Positions 6,073 through 13,209 of a stretch of 14,589 nucleotides of DNA are shown piece after piece (the stretch's first letter is position 1; the number at the start of each line of letters is the position of its first letter). Both the position numbers and the translations under genes were made by a program. The notes under the pieces are model-generated. The model saw only the letters and a list, made by a program, of their open reading frames with translations, made no database searches and was not told the DNA's origin. The DNA is from an uncultured Oscillospiraceae bacterium (GTDB taxonomy: Bacteria > Bacillota > Clostridia > Oscillospirales > Oscillospiraceae), in assembly GCA_934567115.1 (NCBI GenBank), contig CAKTJA010000019.1:1-14589 (forward strand), in the 5' to 3' direction.

Positions 6073-7716
6073 TCATTCGGCGATCTCGGTATCCAGCAGG
6101 TCGAGGATCGCCTGATCCGCGCTCCAGAAATAGGCGTTCTCGCCGAGCAGCTCGGTGATCCCGGCGCGGTCGAAGTAGCTGCGGACGGAATCCGACATGC
6201 CGCAGCAGGCGACGGACCGCCCCTGCGCCTTGAGCGAACGGCACAGCTCAAGCATGGCCTGTACGCCGGAGACGTCAACGCTCGGCATTCCGCGCATGGA
6301 GAGGATCACGTGGTCGTAGGGCGGAAGCTCCGCCATGCGGCGGTTGAATTCGTCCACCGCGCCGAAGAAGAGCGGGCCGGTCACATAGGCAACGCCGGCG
6401 GTCTCGAGGACCGGGGGCTTTCCGTCCACGGAGCGGAGCTTGTTTGCGTCGATCGCGGAAAAGCCGATGCGGATATGGCTGGACTTCGCCATGTAGAGCA
6501 CGGCGGAGTAGACCACGCCGAGAATGATGGCGACGGTCAGGTCGAAGACCACCGTGGCGACCATCGTAACAAGGAACTGGCTGATGCCGGACTTGAAGCG
6601 GTGGCGGAAGATATAGCGGATGCCGTCCCAGTCGTTCATGCGCCACGCCGTGACCATCAGCACGCCGGCGAGCGCCGAAAGCGGCAGACGGGCCATCACG
6701 CCGCCGAGCAGGAACATGGACGCGAGCAGGAAGAGCGAGTGGAACACGCTCGTCAGCCGGGTCTGCTGCCCGGACTTCACCGCGACGCTGGTGCGCGCGA
6801 TGGCGGCGGTGGCGGGCACGCCGCCGAACAGCGGCAGCAGAATGTTGCCGACGCCCTGCGCGATCAGCTCCTGATCCGCGTTGAACGGCTCGCCCTTCAT
6901 GCGGGACGCGGACGCGCCGCACAGCAGACTTTCGATCATGCCGAGCGCGGCGATGGTGACGATCGGCGAGATCAGATCCTCCGCCATGGCGAGGTTCAGG
7001 CCGCTCAGCGTAAGCCGCTCGGCGAGCATCAGCGTGCGGGGGATGCTTCCCACCGTGGCGAGAGAATCCATGCCCGCAATGGCGGAAACGGCGGTCGCAA
7101 GGACGACGCCCGCCAGCGAGCCGGGGACGCGTGCGTTCCATTTTTTGGGCCAGAGAAGCATCACGGCGACCACCAGCGCGCCGATCAGCACGCTCTGCCA
7201 GTCCGGGCGGAAGCCAAGGCGGCCGTAGGAAGCCAGCTTTTGCAGGTTGGAGCTTCCCTCCGACACAACGCCGAAGAAATTGTCGATCTGTCCCATGGCG
7301 ATGATGACCGCGATGCCGGAGGTAAAGCCCATGATGACCGGCATGGGGATGAAGGCGATCAGCCGCCCGAGCTTGAGAAGTCCCGCGAGCAGCATCAGCA
7401 CACCGGCGGCAAAGCAGGCGAGGAATACGCCCTGCAAGCCGTAGGAGACGACGATGCCCGCCAGCACGGCGCTCATCGCGCCGGTCGGACCGGAGATCTG
7501 AAAGGACGCACCGCCGAGAACGGCGATCACGATGCCGGCGATGATCGCCGTGACAAGACCGGACGCGGCGCTTGCGCCCGAGGAAACGCCGAAGGCCAGC
7601 GCGAGCGGGAGCGCGACCGCGCAGACGGTCAGCCCGGCCATCATGTCCTTCATCAGCCCGGCTGCGCCGTAGCCCGAAAATTCGCGCTTCAGGTCGGAGA
7701 AATATGCAGAGATCAT
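6073..7716 (-). CDS. SulP-family anion transporter with C-terminal STAS domain
   Basis: Membrane transporter of 547 residues in the SulP family (sulfate, bicarbonate or other anions). Seen: an N-terminal core of about a dozen hydrophobic helices with QISGPTGAMSAV in the family's substrate-site region, PMPVIMGFTSGIAV, and a C-terminal STAS domain (about 429-547) with VDVSGVQAM, the conserved loop whose Ser is phosphorylated in anti-sigma antagonists. I start at ATG 7716, preceded by GGGAGG; the frame stays open upstream to 7833, but that extension is unlike a SulP N-terminus and lies over the promoter. Its substrate is not readable. It is divergent from rex and convergent with the MATE gene. 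Confidence 0.92.
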   Translation of the reverse strand: MISAYFSDLKREFSGYGAAGLMKDMMAGLTVCAVALPLALAFGVSSGASAASGLVTAIIAGIVIAVLGGASFQISGPTGAMSAVLAGIVVSYGLQGVFLACFAAGVLMLLAGLLKLGRLIAFIPMPVIMGFTSGIAVIIAMGQIDNFFGVVSEGSSNLQKLASYGRLGFRPDWQSVLIGALVVAVMLLWPKKWNARVPGSLAGVVLATAVSAIAGMDSLATVGSIPRTLMLAERLTLSGLNLAMAEDLISPIVTIAALGMIESLLCGASASRMKGEPFNADQELIAQGVGNILLPLFGGVPATAAIARTSVAVKSGQQTRLTSVFHSLFLLASMFLLGGVMARLPLSALAGVLMVTAWRMNDWDGIRYIFRHRFKSGISQFLVTMVATVVFDLTVAIILGVVYSAVLYMAKSSHIRIGFSAIDANKLRSVDGKPPVLETAGVAYVTGPLFFGAVDEFNRRMAELPPYDHVILSMRGMPSVDVSGVQAMLELCRSLKAQGRSVACCGMSDSVRSYFDRAGITELLGENAYFWSADQAILDLLDTEIAE

Positions 7717-7797
7717 GGAAAGCCTCCCAAATACACAGTTCTGTTTATCAATAAGGCCGCAGGCCGACAGGAATTGGCGCGGCATGCGGCAGATTCT

Positions 7798-7826
7798 ACT
7801 ATAGCACTTGCGTGAAGCGCGCGCAA
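7798..7826 (-). promoter_or_regulatory. Probable promoter of the SulP gene
   Basis: On the minus strand TTGCGC (7826-7821), 17-bp spacer, TATAGT (7803-7798). The -35 is weak. TTGCG/CGCAA inverted arms span the -35 and spacer (7808-7826), possibly an operator. The start would lie near 7791, about 75 nt before the ATG. Confidence 0.55.
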
Positions 7827-7845
7827 ATGACAAAAATTACAGAAT

Positions 7846-7862
7846 TTAACATTTTTTTAACA
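7846..7862. promoter_or_regulatory. Two TTAACA half-sites 11 bp apart
   Basis: TTAACA occurs at 7846-7851 and 7857-7862, one helical turn apart, in the divergent sulP/rex region. It matches the half-site of clostridial Rex operators but is in direct, not inverted, orientation, so binding is speculative. Confidence 0.25.
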
Positions 7863-7921
7863 CTTCTGCGTTTCATTTGCACAAAAGACGGCGCTCGGCG
7901 GCGCGGGATGGCCTTAAAAGA

Positions 7922-7940
7922 TTGTTAAAAAAGTTGACAA
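7922..7940. promoter_or_regulatory. Rex-like operator over the rex promoter
   Basis: TTGTTAAAAAAGTTGACAA has near-symmetric arms TTGTTAA and TTGACAA. The clostridial Rex consensus is TTGTTAA, four bases, TTAACAA (18 bp); this one has five central bases and one imperfect arm base. Its right arm covers the -35 box, the right place for repression of rex by its own product. Confidence 0.55.
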
Positions 7941-7962
7941 CTATTTTCACTTCTTTTATAAT
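7934..7962 (+). promoter_or_regulatory. Perfect consensus sigma-A promoter of rex
   Basis: TTGACA (7934-7939), exactly 17 bp, TATAAT (7957-7962). The start would be near 7969, giving a leader of only about 25 nt. Both hexamers match consensus fully, so expression is probably limited by a repressor. Confidence 0.9.
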
Positions 7963-7993
7963 GTCAGTAATCCTCGAAAAAGAAGTGGCTGTT

Positions 7994-8629
7994 ATGAAGA
8001 AAGAAAGAATATCCGACGCCGTGATACGGCGGCTGCCGCGCTACTACCGATACCTTGACGAGCTGCACGCCCGCGGGATCGTCCGCATTTCCTCCGGACT
8101 GCTCGGCAAGCGCATGGGCGTGACGGCCTCCCAGATCCGTCAGGACCTGAGCTGCTTCGGCGAGTTCGGTCAGCAGGGCTACGGCTACAACATTGTCGAG
8201 CTGCGGGGCGAGATCGGCCACATTCTCGGTGTGGACAACAAGCACCGGCTGATCGTTGTCGGCGCGGGGCATCTGGGGCATGCGCTGCTTCAAAACTTCG
8301 ATTTCGATCAGGGCGGCTTTCTCTTCGACACCGCGTTCGATATCTCCCCCGCCGTCATCGGCTCCACGGTCAACGGCATCCGCATCCGCAGCATGGACGA
8401 GCTGGACGACTATTTTTCCGCCTGTCACCCCTCCGTCGCTGTGCTGACGGTCCCGAAGGCCGCCGCGCAGCCGGTCGCCGACCGGCTGATCGCCCTCGGC
8501 GTGCAGGGGATATGGAACTTCACCAATGTGGAGCTGGAGGGCGGCGTTTTTATCGAAAACGTCCACTTTGCGGACAGCCTTCTCACCCTGAACTATCGCA
8601 TCACCAAACAGCTTTCACCCCAACAGTAA
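7994..8629 (+). CDS. rex: Redox-sensing transcriptional repressor Rex
   Basis: DNA-binding dimer that represses fermentation and respiration genes when NAD+ is high and lets go when NADH rises. The protein is 211 residues, the normal Rex length. The N-terminal winged helix includes VIRRLPRYYRYL (10-21) and the recognition segment TASQIRQDLSCFGEFGQQGYGYN (from about residue 44). The Rossmann NAD(H) domain has the glycine motif VVGAGHLGHAL (88-98) and FDTAFD (111-116); the C-terminal swapped helix ends in LLTLNYRI. I start at ATG 7994; an in-frame ATG at 7961 lies inside the -10 box. The binding site AAGAAGTGG is weak. An SLH-protein gene follows 10 bp later and is probably co-transcribed. Confidence 0.95.
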   Translation: MKKERISDAVIRRLPRYYRYLDELHARGIVRISSGLLGKRMGVTASQIRQDLSCFGEFGQQGYGYNIVELRGEIGHILGVDNKHRLIVVGAGHLGHALLQNFDFDQGGFLFDTAFDISPAVIGSTVNGIRIRSMDELDDYFSACHPSVAVLTVPKAAAQPVADRLIALGVQGIWNFTNVELEGGVFIENVHFADSLLTLNYRITKQLSPQQ

Positions 8630-8639
8630 GGAGATTCTC

Positions 8640-9755
8640 ATGAAAAAACGCACTGCATTCCTTTCCCTTATTCTGCTTTTCGTTCTGCTTGCCGGCTATG
8701 CCGCCGCCGCAGGGGGCGACGCCGGCGACCCGCTGATCTCGCTGAGCTTTCTCAACGGCGCGTTTCGGACGCAGGCGGAGGAGCAGATCGACGACGCCGT
8801 TGATAAGGCCGACAGCGCCGCGCTTGCACAGGCAAAAGAGCGGTGGACCGCCGCCGTCGCCTCGGCGGAGGCCCACGCCGGTTCGGATTTTGCCGCCGTG
8901 ATGACCGAGACGCGCGTGAAGCAGGGCGACGTGCTCTCCGGCGCGACGGGGCTTCAGGTCCTCCCGCTCGCGGGCGAGGTGACCGTCAGCTTTTCCTCCG
9001 GGGCGGTTGTGGACGTGACGGACGGGCGCGAGCTTTCCAGCGGAGAGACGCTGCCGGTGAATCACCGCGCCCTTGTCGCGGAGGATACCACCGCGCTTTT
9101 TACCGTCGCTTCAAGGACCGCTGTCGTCGATTACGCGGGCGGCTATCATTTTACGCTCTCCGAACGCCCGGATTACAACGCCATGGCCGCCGCGCTGAAA
9201 TCGCTCTCCCTCTTCCGGGGCACGGACACGGGCTTTGGCGGCGGCTACGACCTTGAAAGAACGCCCACCCGCGCGGAGGCGATCGTCATGCTCATCCGCA
9301 TGCTCGGCGAGGAGGAGGCCGCGCTGCGCTGCACCGGCTCCCACCCGTTCACGGACGTTCCGGACTGGTGCGCGTCCTATGTCGCCTACGCGTATGAAAA
9401 GGGCTACAGCAACGGGATCGGAGACGGGCTTTTCGGTACGCAGCTGGAGGCGTCCGCCGCCATGTACACGGAGTTTATCCTGCGTGCACTGGACCGAAGC
9501 TCCACTGCGGCGACTGACATCTCCGACGCGCCGGACCGCGCCTGTGCCGCCGGTGTGCTGACGGCGGGGGAGCGCGACGCGCTTCGCTCCGCTCCCTTCC
9601 TGCGCGCGGACGTGGTGTATCTGTCCTACTATGCGCTCTCCGCCTCTGTGAACGATGGGGGGGAGCTGAGCCGCAGACTGATCGACGCGGGCGTTTTCAC
9701 CGAGGAGGCCTATCGGGCGGCGCAAGGCACCGTGACGTCCGCCCGGATCGCCTGA
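8640..9755 (+). CDS. Exported S-layer homology (SLH) domain protein
   Basis: Secreted or cell-wall-bound protein of 371 residues. It begins with KKR and a hydrophobic stretch (about 5-24, ending GYAAAA), a typical Sec signal peptide. An Ala/Glu-rich segment (40-90) and a beta-rich region (100-172) follow. Then come SLH modules: TPTRAEAIVMLIRML (208-222) in the first, HPFTDVPDWCASYVAYAYEKGYSNG (from 235) in the second, and a degenerate third (about 293-335). SLH domains bind cell-wall polysaccharide. AAGGAG lies eight bases before the ATG and only 10 bp separate it from rex. There is no LPXTG motif or enzyme motif; the role of the beta-rich part is unknown. Confidence 0.85.
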   Translation: MKKRTAFLSLILLFVLLAGYAAAAGGDAGDPLISLSFLNGAFRTQAEEQIDDAVDKADSAALAQAKERWTAAVASAEAHAGSDFAAVMTETRVKQGDVLSGATGLQVLPLAGEVTVSFSSGAVVDVTDGRELSSGETLPVNHRALVAEDTTALFTVASRTAVVDYAGGYHFTLSERPDYNAMAAALKSLSLFRGTDTGFGGGYDLERTPTRAEAIVMLIRMLGEEEAALRCTGSHPFTDVPDWCASYVAYAYEKGYSNGIGDGLFGTQLEASAAMYTEFILRALDRSSTAATDISDAPDRACAAGVLTAGERDALRSAPFLRADVVYLSYYALSASVNDGGELSRRLIDAGVFTEEAYRAAQGTVTSARIA

Positions 9756-9771
9756 CACCTTTTTGCGCAGC

Positions 9772-9782
9772 CGGCATACTAT
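9772..9782 (+). promoter_or_regulatory. Possible -10 element CGGCATACTAT before the Cys-rich peptide gene
   Basis: Identical in 11 bases to 1344-1354. CTGACA at 9752-9757 is a possible -35 but 19 bp away. It might be a sigma-A or sporulation-sigma -10; I cannot decide. Confidence 0.3.
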
Positions 9783-9833
9783 GAATTGAGACCGCCACGG
9801 CGGCGGCCTTGATCTTCATAGGAGGTTGCTTTT

Positions 9834-10001
9834 ATGTGTAATAACGGTTATTTTGGCGGCGGTGGCTGCTGCTGGATCATCATTATCATCCTTCTCCTGC
9901 TGTGCTGCTGCGGTGGCTGCGGCGGCGGATGTGGCTGCGGCTGCAATAACGGCTGCGGCTGCGGCTGCAACAACAACTGCGGCGGAGGCTGCGGCTGCTG
10001 A
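9834..10001 (+). CDS. 55-residue Cys/Gly-rich small protein (chorion-like high-cysteine type)
   Basis: Tiny protein of 55 residues: 16 Cys and 19 Gly. It starts MCNNGYFGGGGCCW, has a short hydrophobic stretch of five Ile and four Leu (15-23), and ends in a Cys-Gly-Asn tail of CGCGCNN type. It resembles the small proteins annotated in Clostridia as chorion class high-cysteine proteins; no function is established that I know of. The hydrophobic stretch is too short for a normal single helix but could anchor a lipid-facing peptide; the tail could bind metal or form disulfides outside the cell. GGAGG stands eight bases before the ATG and an excellent terminator follows, so it is a real, independently transcribed gene. 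Confidence 0.85.
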   Translation: MCNNGYFGGGGCCWIIIIILLLLCCCGGCGGGCGCGCNNGCGCGCNNNCGGGCGC

Positions 10002-10019
10002 GCGGTCCGCGATCGAAGG

Positions 10020-10050
10020 GAGGGCTGCGCGAAAGCGCGGCCCTCTTTTT
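10020..10050 (+). terminator. Intrinsic terminator of the Cys-rich peptide gene
   Basis: Eleven-base-pair stem (GAGGGCTGCGC/GCGCGGCCCTC, one G-U) capped by a GAAA tetraloop and followed by TTTTT, 19 bp after the stop codon. Confidence 0.92.
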
Positions 10051-10116
10051 GGCTGTCCGGGGCGGGACGCGCCCGGGTAAAGAGGTTTGTGCAGATTCAT
10101 TGGACCGCAAAACGAT

Positions 10117-10174
10117 ATCCACCCCCATGAGACCGTGTAAAACGATCCTTCACGGGGGCGGATTTATTTTTTTT
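10117..10174. terminator. Convergent, probably bidirectional terminator
   Basis: ATCCACCCCC (10117-10126) pairs with GGGGGCGGAT (10154-10163). On the plus strand TTATTTTTTTT follows; on the minus strand ATCGTTTT follows and the odd pair becomes G-U. It sits between the Cys-rich gene (plus) and the 71-residue gene (minus). CATGAGAC (10126-10133) and GTCTCATG (10184-10191) form a further inverted repeat, and AAAACGAT occurs twice (10109, 10139). Confidence 0.65.
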
Positions 10175-10186
10175 CGGTTTTGTGTC

Positions 10187-10402
10187 TCATGAAACCGGAG
10201 CGGAGCCGACTGCCAGCTGCCTTTCAAGCCGGAAGGCGGTCATTCCGTGGCGGTCGATTTTCCGATTAAGCTCGATCATTCGCGCGGATGAAAACTTCTC
10301 TCCGCTGTCAAACAGCCTCAGCCCGGCCTTTCGATACCGTATGATTTGCCGCCAATGATACCAAATCCGTGCCCTGATGCAGAACTCTGTTAATCTTTCC
10401 AT
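10187..10402 (-). CDS. Conserved-looking 71-residue protein of unknown function
   Basis: Basic, aromatic-rich small protein without motifs I can name. Residues 1-30 (RARIWYHWRQIIRYRKAG) are rich in Arg, Trp and Tyr and probably helical; the middle has FSSARMIELNRKIDRHG, also helical. There is no signal peptide or membrane span. The evidence for a real gene is the near-perfect ribosome binding site AAGGAGG seven bases before the ATG and a terminator-like stem-loop beyond the stop. It might bind nucleic acid or a protein partner, but that is only suggested by charge. It stands alone between the Cys-rich gene and the nrdD end. Confidence 0.65.
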   Translation of the reverse strand: MERLTEFCIRARIWYHWRQIIRYRKAGLRLFDSGEKFSSARMIELNRKIDRHGMTAFRLERQLAVGSAPVS

Positions 10403-10564
10403 AAGATTGCCTCCTTGCGGTTTATAAGATCTATCTTGTAGTAATTTGGCTTTTCTTTTTGTATTTTGTAATATAATAGCAAAGGAGGTCTGTCGAAAGC
10501 TGGAAAAACGAATCGAACAGTATAGAATAAATCCCTATGTCAAACGACATAGAGATAATAGGAG

Positions 10565-10651
10565 CTAATGATTTTCATGGGCCTCGTCCACCATGGCGCT
10601 AAGCAGGCGGAGGATCCGTTTCTGCTCGACAGGCGGCAGACCCGCGATCTT
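10565..10651 (-). pseudogene. Possible C-terminal remnant of an XRE-type regulator
   Basis: A minus-strand frame bounded by TAA (10654-10652) and TAG (10567-10565) encodes 28 residues beginning KIAGLPPVEQKRILRLL. The pattern (Leu-Pro, acidic pair, then an amphipathic ILRLL helix close to the C-terminus) is like the end of many small helix-turn-helix regulators in Clostridia. There is no start codon with a ribosome binding site and nothing regulator-like upstream, so if real it is a decayed fragment. It is short enough to be chance. Confidence 0.3.
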
Positions 10652-10710
10652 TTAGATAGACTTTCCGGTCCCGCGCCGCTTTGCTTTTCCGGAGAGCACA
10701 TTTTGCAAAA

Positions 10711-10740
10711 GGAAAGGGCGGCTGGTCTGCCGCCCTTCCT
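10711..10740 (-). terminator. Terminator of nrdD
   Basis: AAGGGCGGC (10714-10722) and GCCGCCCTT (10729-10737) form a nine-base-pair GC-rich stem with a six-base loop, 40 bp beyond the nrdD stop. On the minus strand TCCTTTT follows, a modest U-rich tail. Confidence 0.75.
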
Positions 10741-10777
10741 CGGAAAAATTTTTCGGTTGTCGGTATCCCGGCCCCGC

Positions 10778-12976
10778 TTACAGATGCAGCACGCGCTCGC
10801 GGATCTCCTGCGTGCGGCCCTGATTCCAGAACTGCGTGCCGATGTATCCGCAGGTGCGCCGCGCGACGTTCATCTTGTCCTGATCCGTGTTGCCGCACTT
10901 CGGGCAGCGCCAGATCAGCTTGCCGCCATCCTCGACGATCTCGATCTCGCCGTCCCAGCCGCAGACCTGACAGTAATCGCTCTTGGTGTTCAGCTCGGCA
11001 TAGATGATGTTGTCGTAGATGAACTTCATCACCTGAAGCACGGCCTCAAGATTCTGCTGCATGTTCGGCACCTCCACATAGCTGATCGCTCCACCGGGGG
11101 AGAGGTGCTGGAACTGCGCTTCGAATTTGAGCTTTGTAAACGCGTCGATCTTCTCGGTAACGTGGACATGGTAGCTGTTGGTGATGTACCCCTTGTCGGT
11201 GACGCCCGGGATCACGCCGAAGCGCTTTTGCAGACACTTTGCGAATTTATAGGTCGTGGACTCCAGCGGCGTGCCGTAGAGGGAGTAGTCAATGTTTTCG
11301 GCGGCCTTCCACTCCGCGCACTTTTCGTTCATCTTCCGCATGATGGAGAGCGCGAACGGCGTGGCGGACGGGTCCGTATGGCTTTTCCCGGTCAGGTATT
11401 TCACGCACTCGTAAAGCCCCGCGTAGCCGAGGGAAAGCGTGGAATAGCCGTCGTAGAGCAGCCGGTCGATCGGCTCGCCCTTTTTCAGCCGCGCACAGGC
11501 GCCGTACTGCCACAGGATGGGCGCCGCGTCGGACAGCGTGCCCCGCAGCCGGTCGTGGCGGCAGCGCAGCGCGCGATGGCAAAGCTCGAGCCGGTCTTCA
11601 AAAATATCCCAGAACTTTTCAATGTTCCCGCCGGAGGACAGCGCCGCGTCCGGAAGGTTGATGGTCACAACGCCCTGATTAAAGCGGCCGTAATACTTGT
11701 GCTTTCCCGGCTCGTAATTGCCGGCGTTCGCGATGTTGCCGACGCCGGCGTCGGTAAAGCGGTCCGGCGTCAGGAAGCTGCGGCAGCCCATGCAGGGGTA
11801 CACGTCGCCCTTGAGCTCAAGCATCTTTTTCTCGCTGATATAATCGGGGACCATGCGCCGCGCCGTGCATTTTGCGGCCAGACGCGTGAGATAATAGTAG
11901 GGGGAATCCTCGTGGATGTTATCCTCCTCCAGCGTGTAGATCAGCTTCGGGAACGCCGGCGTGACCCACACGCCCTGCTCGTTCTTCACGCCCTCGCAGC
12001 GCTGCTCGAGCATTTCCTCGATGATGAGCGCGAGATCGTGCTTCTCCTGCGCGCTGCGCGCTTCGTTGAGATACATGAACACGGTGATGAACGGGGCCTG
12101 TCCGTTCGTGGTCAGAAGCGTGACGACCTGATACTGAATGGTCTGCACGCCGCGGCGGATCTCCTCCCGCAGACGCTTTTCAACGATGTCGGCGATCTTG
12201 GCCTCGTCCCGCTCCACGCCGAGCGCCTCGACCTCGGCGAGCACCTGCCCGCGTATCTTCTGCCGGGAGACGTCCACAAACGGCGCGAGGTGGGCGAGCG
12301 AGATGCTCTGTCCGCCGTACTGATTGCTCGCGACCTGCGCGACGATCTGCGTGGCGATGTTGCAGGCGGTGGCGAAGGAGTGCGGCCGCTCGATAAGCGT
12401 CCCGGTGATAACGGTGCCGTTTTGCAGCATGTCGTCGAGGTTCACAAGGTCGCAGTTGTGCATGTGCTGGGCAAAATAGTCCGTGTCGTGGAAGTGGATC
12501 ATGCCCTCCTCGTGCGCTTCGACGATATCCGGGGGAAGCAGGATGCGGTTCGTCAGGTCGCGGCTGACCTCGCCGGCCATATAGTCCCGCTGGGTGGAAT
12601 TGACCACAGGGTTCTTGTTGCTGTTTTCCTGCTTGGCCTCTTCGTTGTTGCACTCGATCAGCGAGAGGATCTTGTCGTCCGTCGTGTTGCTTCTGCGCAC
12701 GAGCGAGCGCGTGTAGCGGTAGGTGATATAGCGCTTGGCGGCCTCAAACGCGCCGTGCGCCATGATCTGATGCTCGACAAAATCCTGGATCTCCTCCACC
12801 GTCGGCGCGCGGTCGAGCGCGCGGCAGGCAAGCTCCACGCTTTGGGCGATGCGCTGGATCTGAACGGGAGTCATTCGCGCGCCCTCTTCCACAACGTCAT
12901 TGGCACGGGTGACCGCGGCAATGATCTTTACGATGTCGAAATCCACCTCCGCGCCGTTCCTCTTGATGACCTTCAT
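10778..12976 (-). CDS. nrdD: Anaerobic (class III) ribonucleoside-triphosphate reductase
   Basis: Cytoplasmic, oxygen-sensitive glycyl-radical enzyme that reduces NTPs to dNTPs for DNA synthesis. The protein is 732 residues. An N-terminal ATP-cone (about 1-95, starting MKVIKRNG) senses dATP/ATP. The catalytic barrel shows HMHNCDLVNL with Cys175 and CMGCRSF with Cys398, the two expected active-site cysteines. Near the end, Cys669, Cys672, Cys691 and Cys694 form the zinc site, and RRTCGYIG carries radical Gly710. The start at 12976 has GGGGGAG seven bases upstream; the ATG at 13009 has none. The activase NrdG needed to make the radical is not adjacent, so it must be encoded elsewhere. Likely NrdR-controlled. 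Confidence 0.97.
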   Translation of the reverse strand: MKVIKRNGAEVDFDIVKIIAAVTRANDVVEEGARMTPVQIQRIAQSVELACRALDRAPTVEEIQDFVEHQIMAHGAFEAAKRYITYRYTRSLVRRSNTTDDKILSLIECNNEEAKQENSNKNPVVNSTQRDYMAGEVSRDLTNRILLPPDIVEAHEEGMIHFHDTDYFAQHMHNCDLVNLDDMLQNGTVITGTLIERPHSFATACNIATQIVAQVASNQYGGQSISLAHLAPFVDVSRQKIRGQVLAEVEALGVERDEAKIADIVEKRLREEIRRGVQTIQYQVVTLLTTNGQAPFITVFMYLNEARSAQEKHDLALIIEEMLEQRCEGVKNEQGVWVTPAFPKLIYTLEEDNIHEDSPYYYLTRLAAKCTARRMVPDYISEKKMLELKGDVYPCMGCRSFLTPDRFTDAGVGNIANAGNYEPGKHKYYGRFNQGVVTINLPDAALSSGGNIEKFWDIFEDRLELCHRALRCRHDRLRGTLSDAAPILWQYGACARLKKGEPIDRLLYDGYSTLSLGYAGLYECVKYLTGKSHTDPSATPFALSIMRKMNEKCAEWKAAENIDYSLYGTPLESTTYKFAKCLQKRFGVIPGVTDKGYITNSYHVHVTEKIDAFTKLKFEAQFQHLSPGGAISYVEVPNMQQNLEAVLQVMKFIYDNIIYAELNTKSDYCQVCGWDGEIEIVEDGGKLIWRCPKCGNTDQDKMNVARRTCGYIGTQFWNQGRTQEIRERVLHL

Positions 12977-13010
12977 GATGACGCTCCCCCTTCTCTGTAG
13001 CAAATGCAAC

Positions 13011-13024
13011 GCAATATATTGTGG
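13011..13024 (-). promoter_or_regulatory. NrdR box 1 upstream of nrdD
   Basis: On the minus strand CCACAATATATTGC matches the NrdR consensus ACACWATATWTTGT at 12 of 14 positions. It lies between the promoter and the start codon. NrdR is the ATP-cone repressor of ribonucleotide reductase genes. Confidence 0.75.
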
Positions 13025-13041
13025 TTACTTTATGCGACAGA

Positions 13042-13055
13042 ACACATTATAGGAG
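13042..13055 (-). promoter_or_regulatory. NrdR box 2 (degenerate), overlapping the nrdD -10
   Basis: On the minus strand CTCCTATAATGTGT matches the NrdR consensus at 9 of 14 positions. Its centre is 31 bp from that of box 1, the usual three-turn spacing of NrdR box pairs, and it covers the TATAAT box. Confidence 0.55.
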
Positions 13056-13074
13056 ATGCGGGAGGGAAATGCAA
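13046..13074 (-). promoter_or_regulatory. Sigma-A promoter of nrdD
   Basis: On the minus strand TTGCAT (13074-13069), 17-bp spacer, TATAAT (13051-13046). Transcription would begin near 13039, about 60 nt before the ATG. Confidence 0.8.
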
Positions 13075-13209
13075 GCCCTATTTTGCGATATTAAAAATTT
13101 GCGGAACGGGCCGACCCCATATATGGTGGGGTAATCGTCGCCGGAACATCAAAATATGGTATATAAAAGGAGCGGAGACCGGGCGGCGGACGGGACGGCG
13201 CTTTTCCCG

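Larger units (their letters stand above)
10403..10777. other. Intergenic region downstream of nrdD
   Basis: About 375 bp with no convincing intact gene. It holds the nrdD terminator (10711-10740), a possible regulator-gene remnant (10565-10651), a stem-loop CTATGTC-AAAC-GACATAG (10535-10552), and an AT-rich stretch (10430-10480) with TATAAT at 10472-10477. On the plus strand AAAGGAGG at 10481-10488 looks like a ribosome binding site, but the only open frames after it lack an ATG, GTG or TTG start at the right distance and stop within about 25 codons. The activase gene nrdG, often found here, is not present. Confidence 0.6.

Noticed and set aside
6040..7815. Plus-strand open frame of 591 codons opposite the SulP gene
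   Set aside because: Low-complexity Ala/Arg/His/Asp/Gly-rich translation typical of antisense frames in GC-rich DNA; the minus strand has full SulP and STAS motifs.
7717..7833. N-terminal extension of the SulP frame
   Set aside because: Lies over the probable promoter and has no ribosome binding site, whereas ATG 7716 has GGGAGG.
10482..10560. Possible short plus-strand gene after AAAGGAGG at 10481-10488
   Set aside because: The open frame that reads most like protein (LEKRIEQYRINPYV...) would need a CTG start 11 bases away and ends after about 22 codons, so it cannot be supported.
10568..13000. Plus-strand open frame of 810 codons opposite nrdD
   Set aside because: Antisense shadow. The minus frame has every NrdD hallmark, including the glycyl-radical motif.
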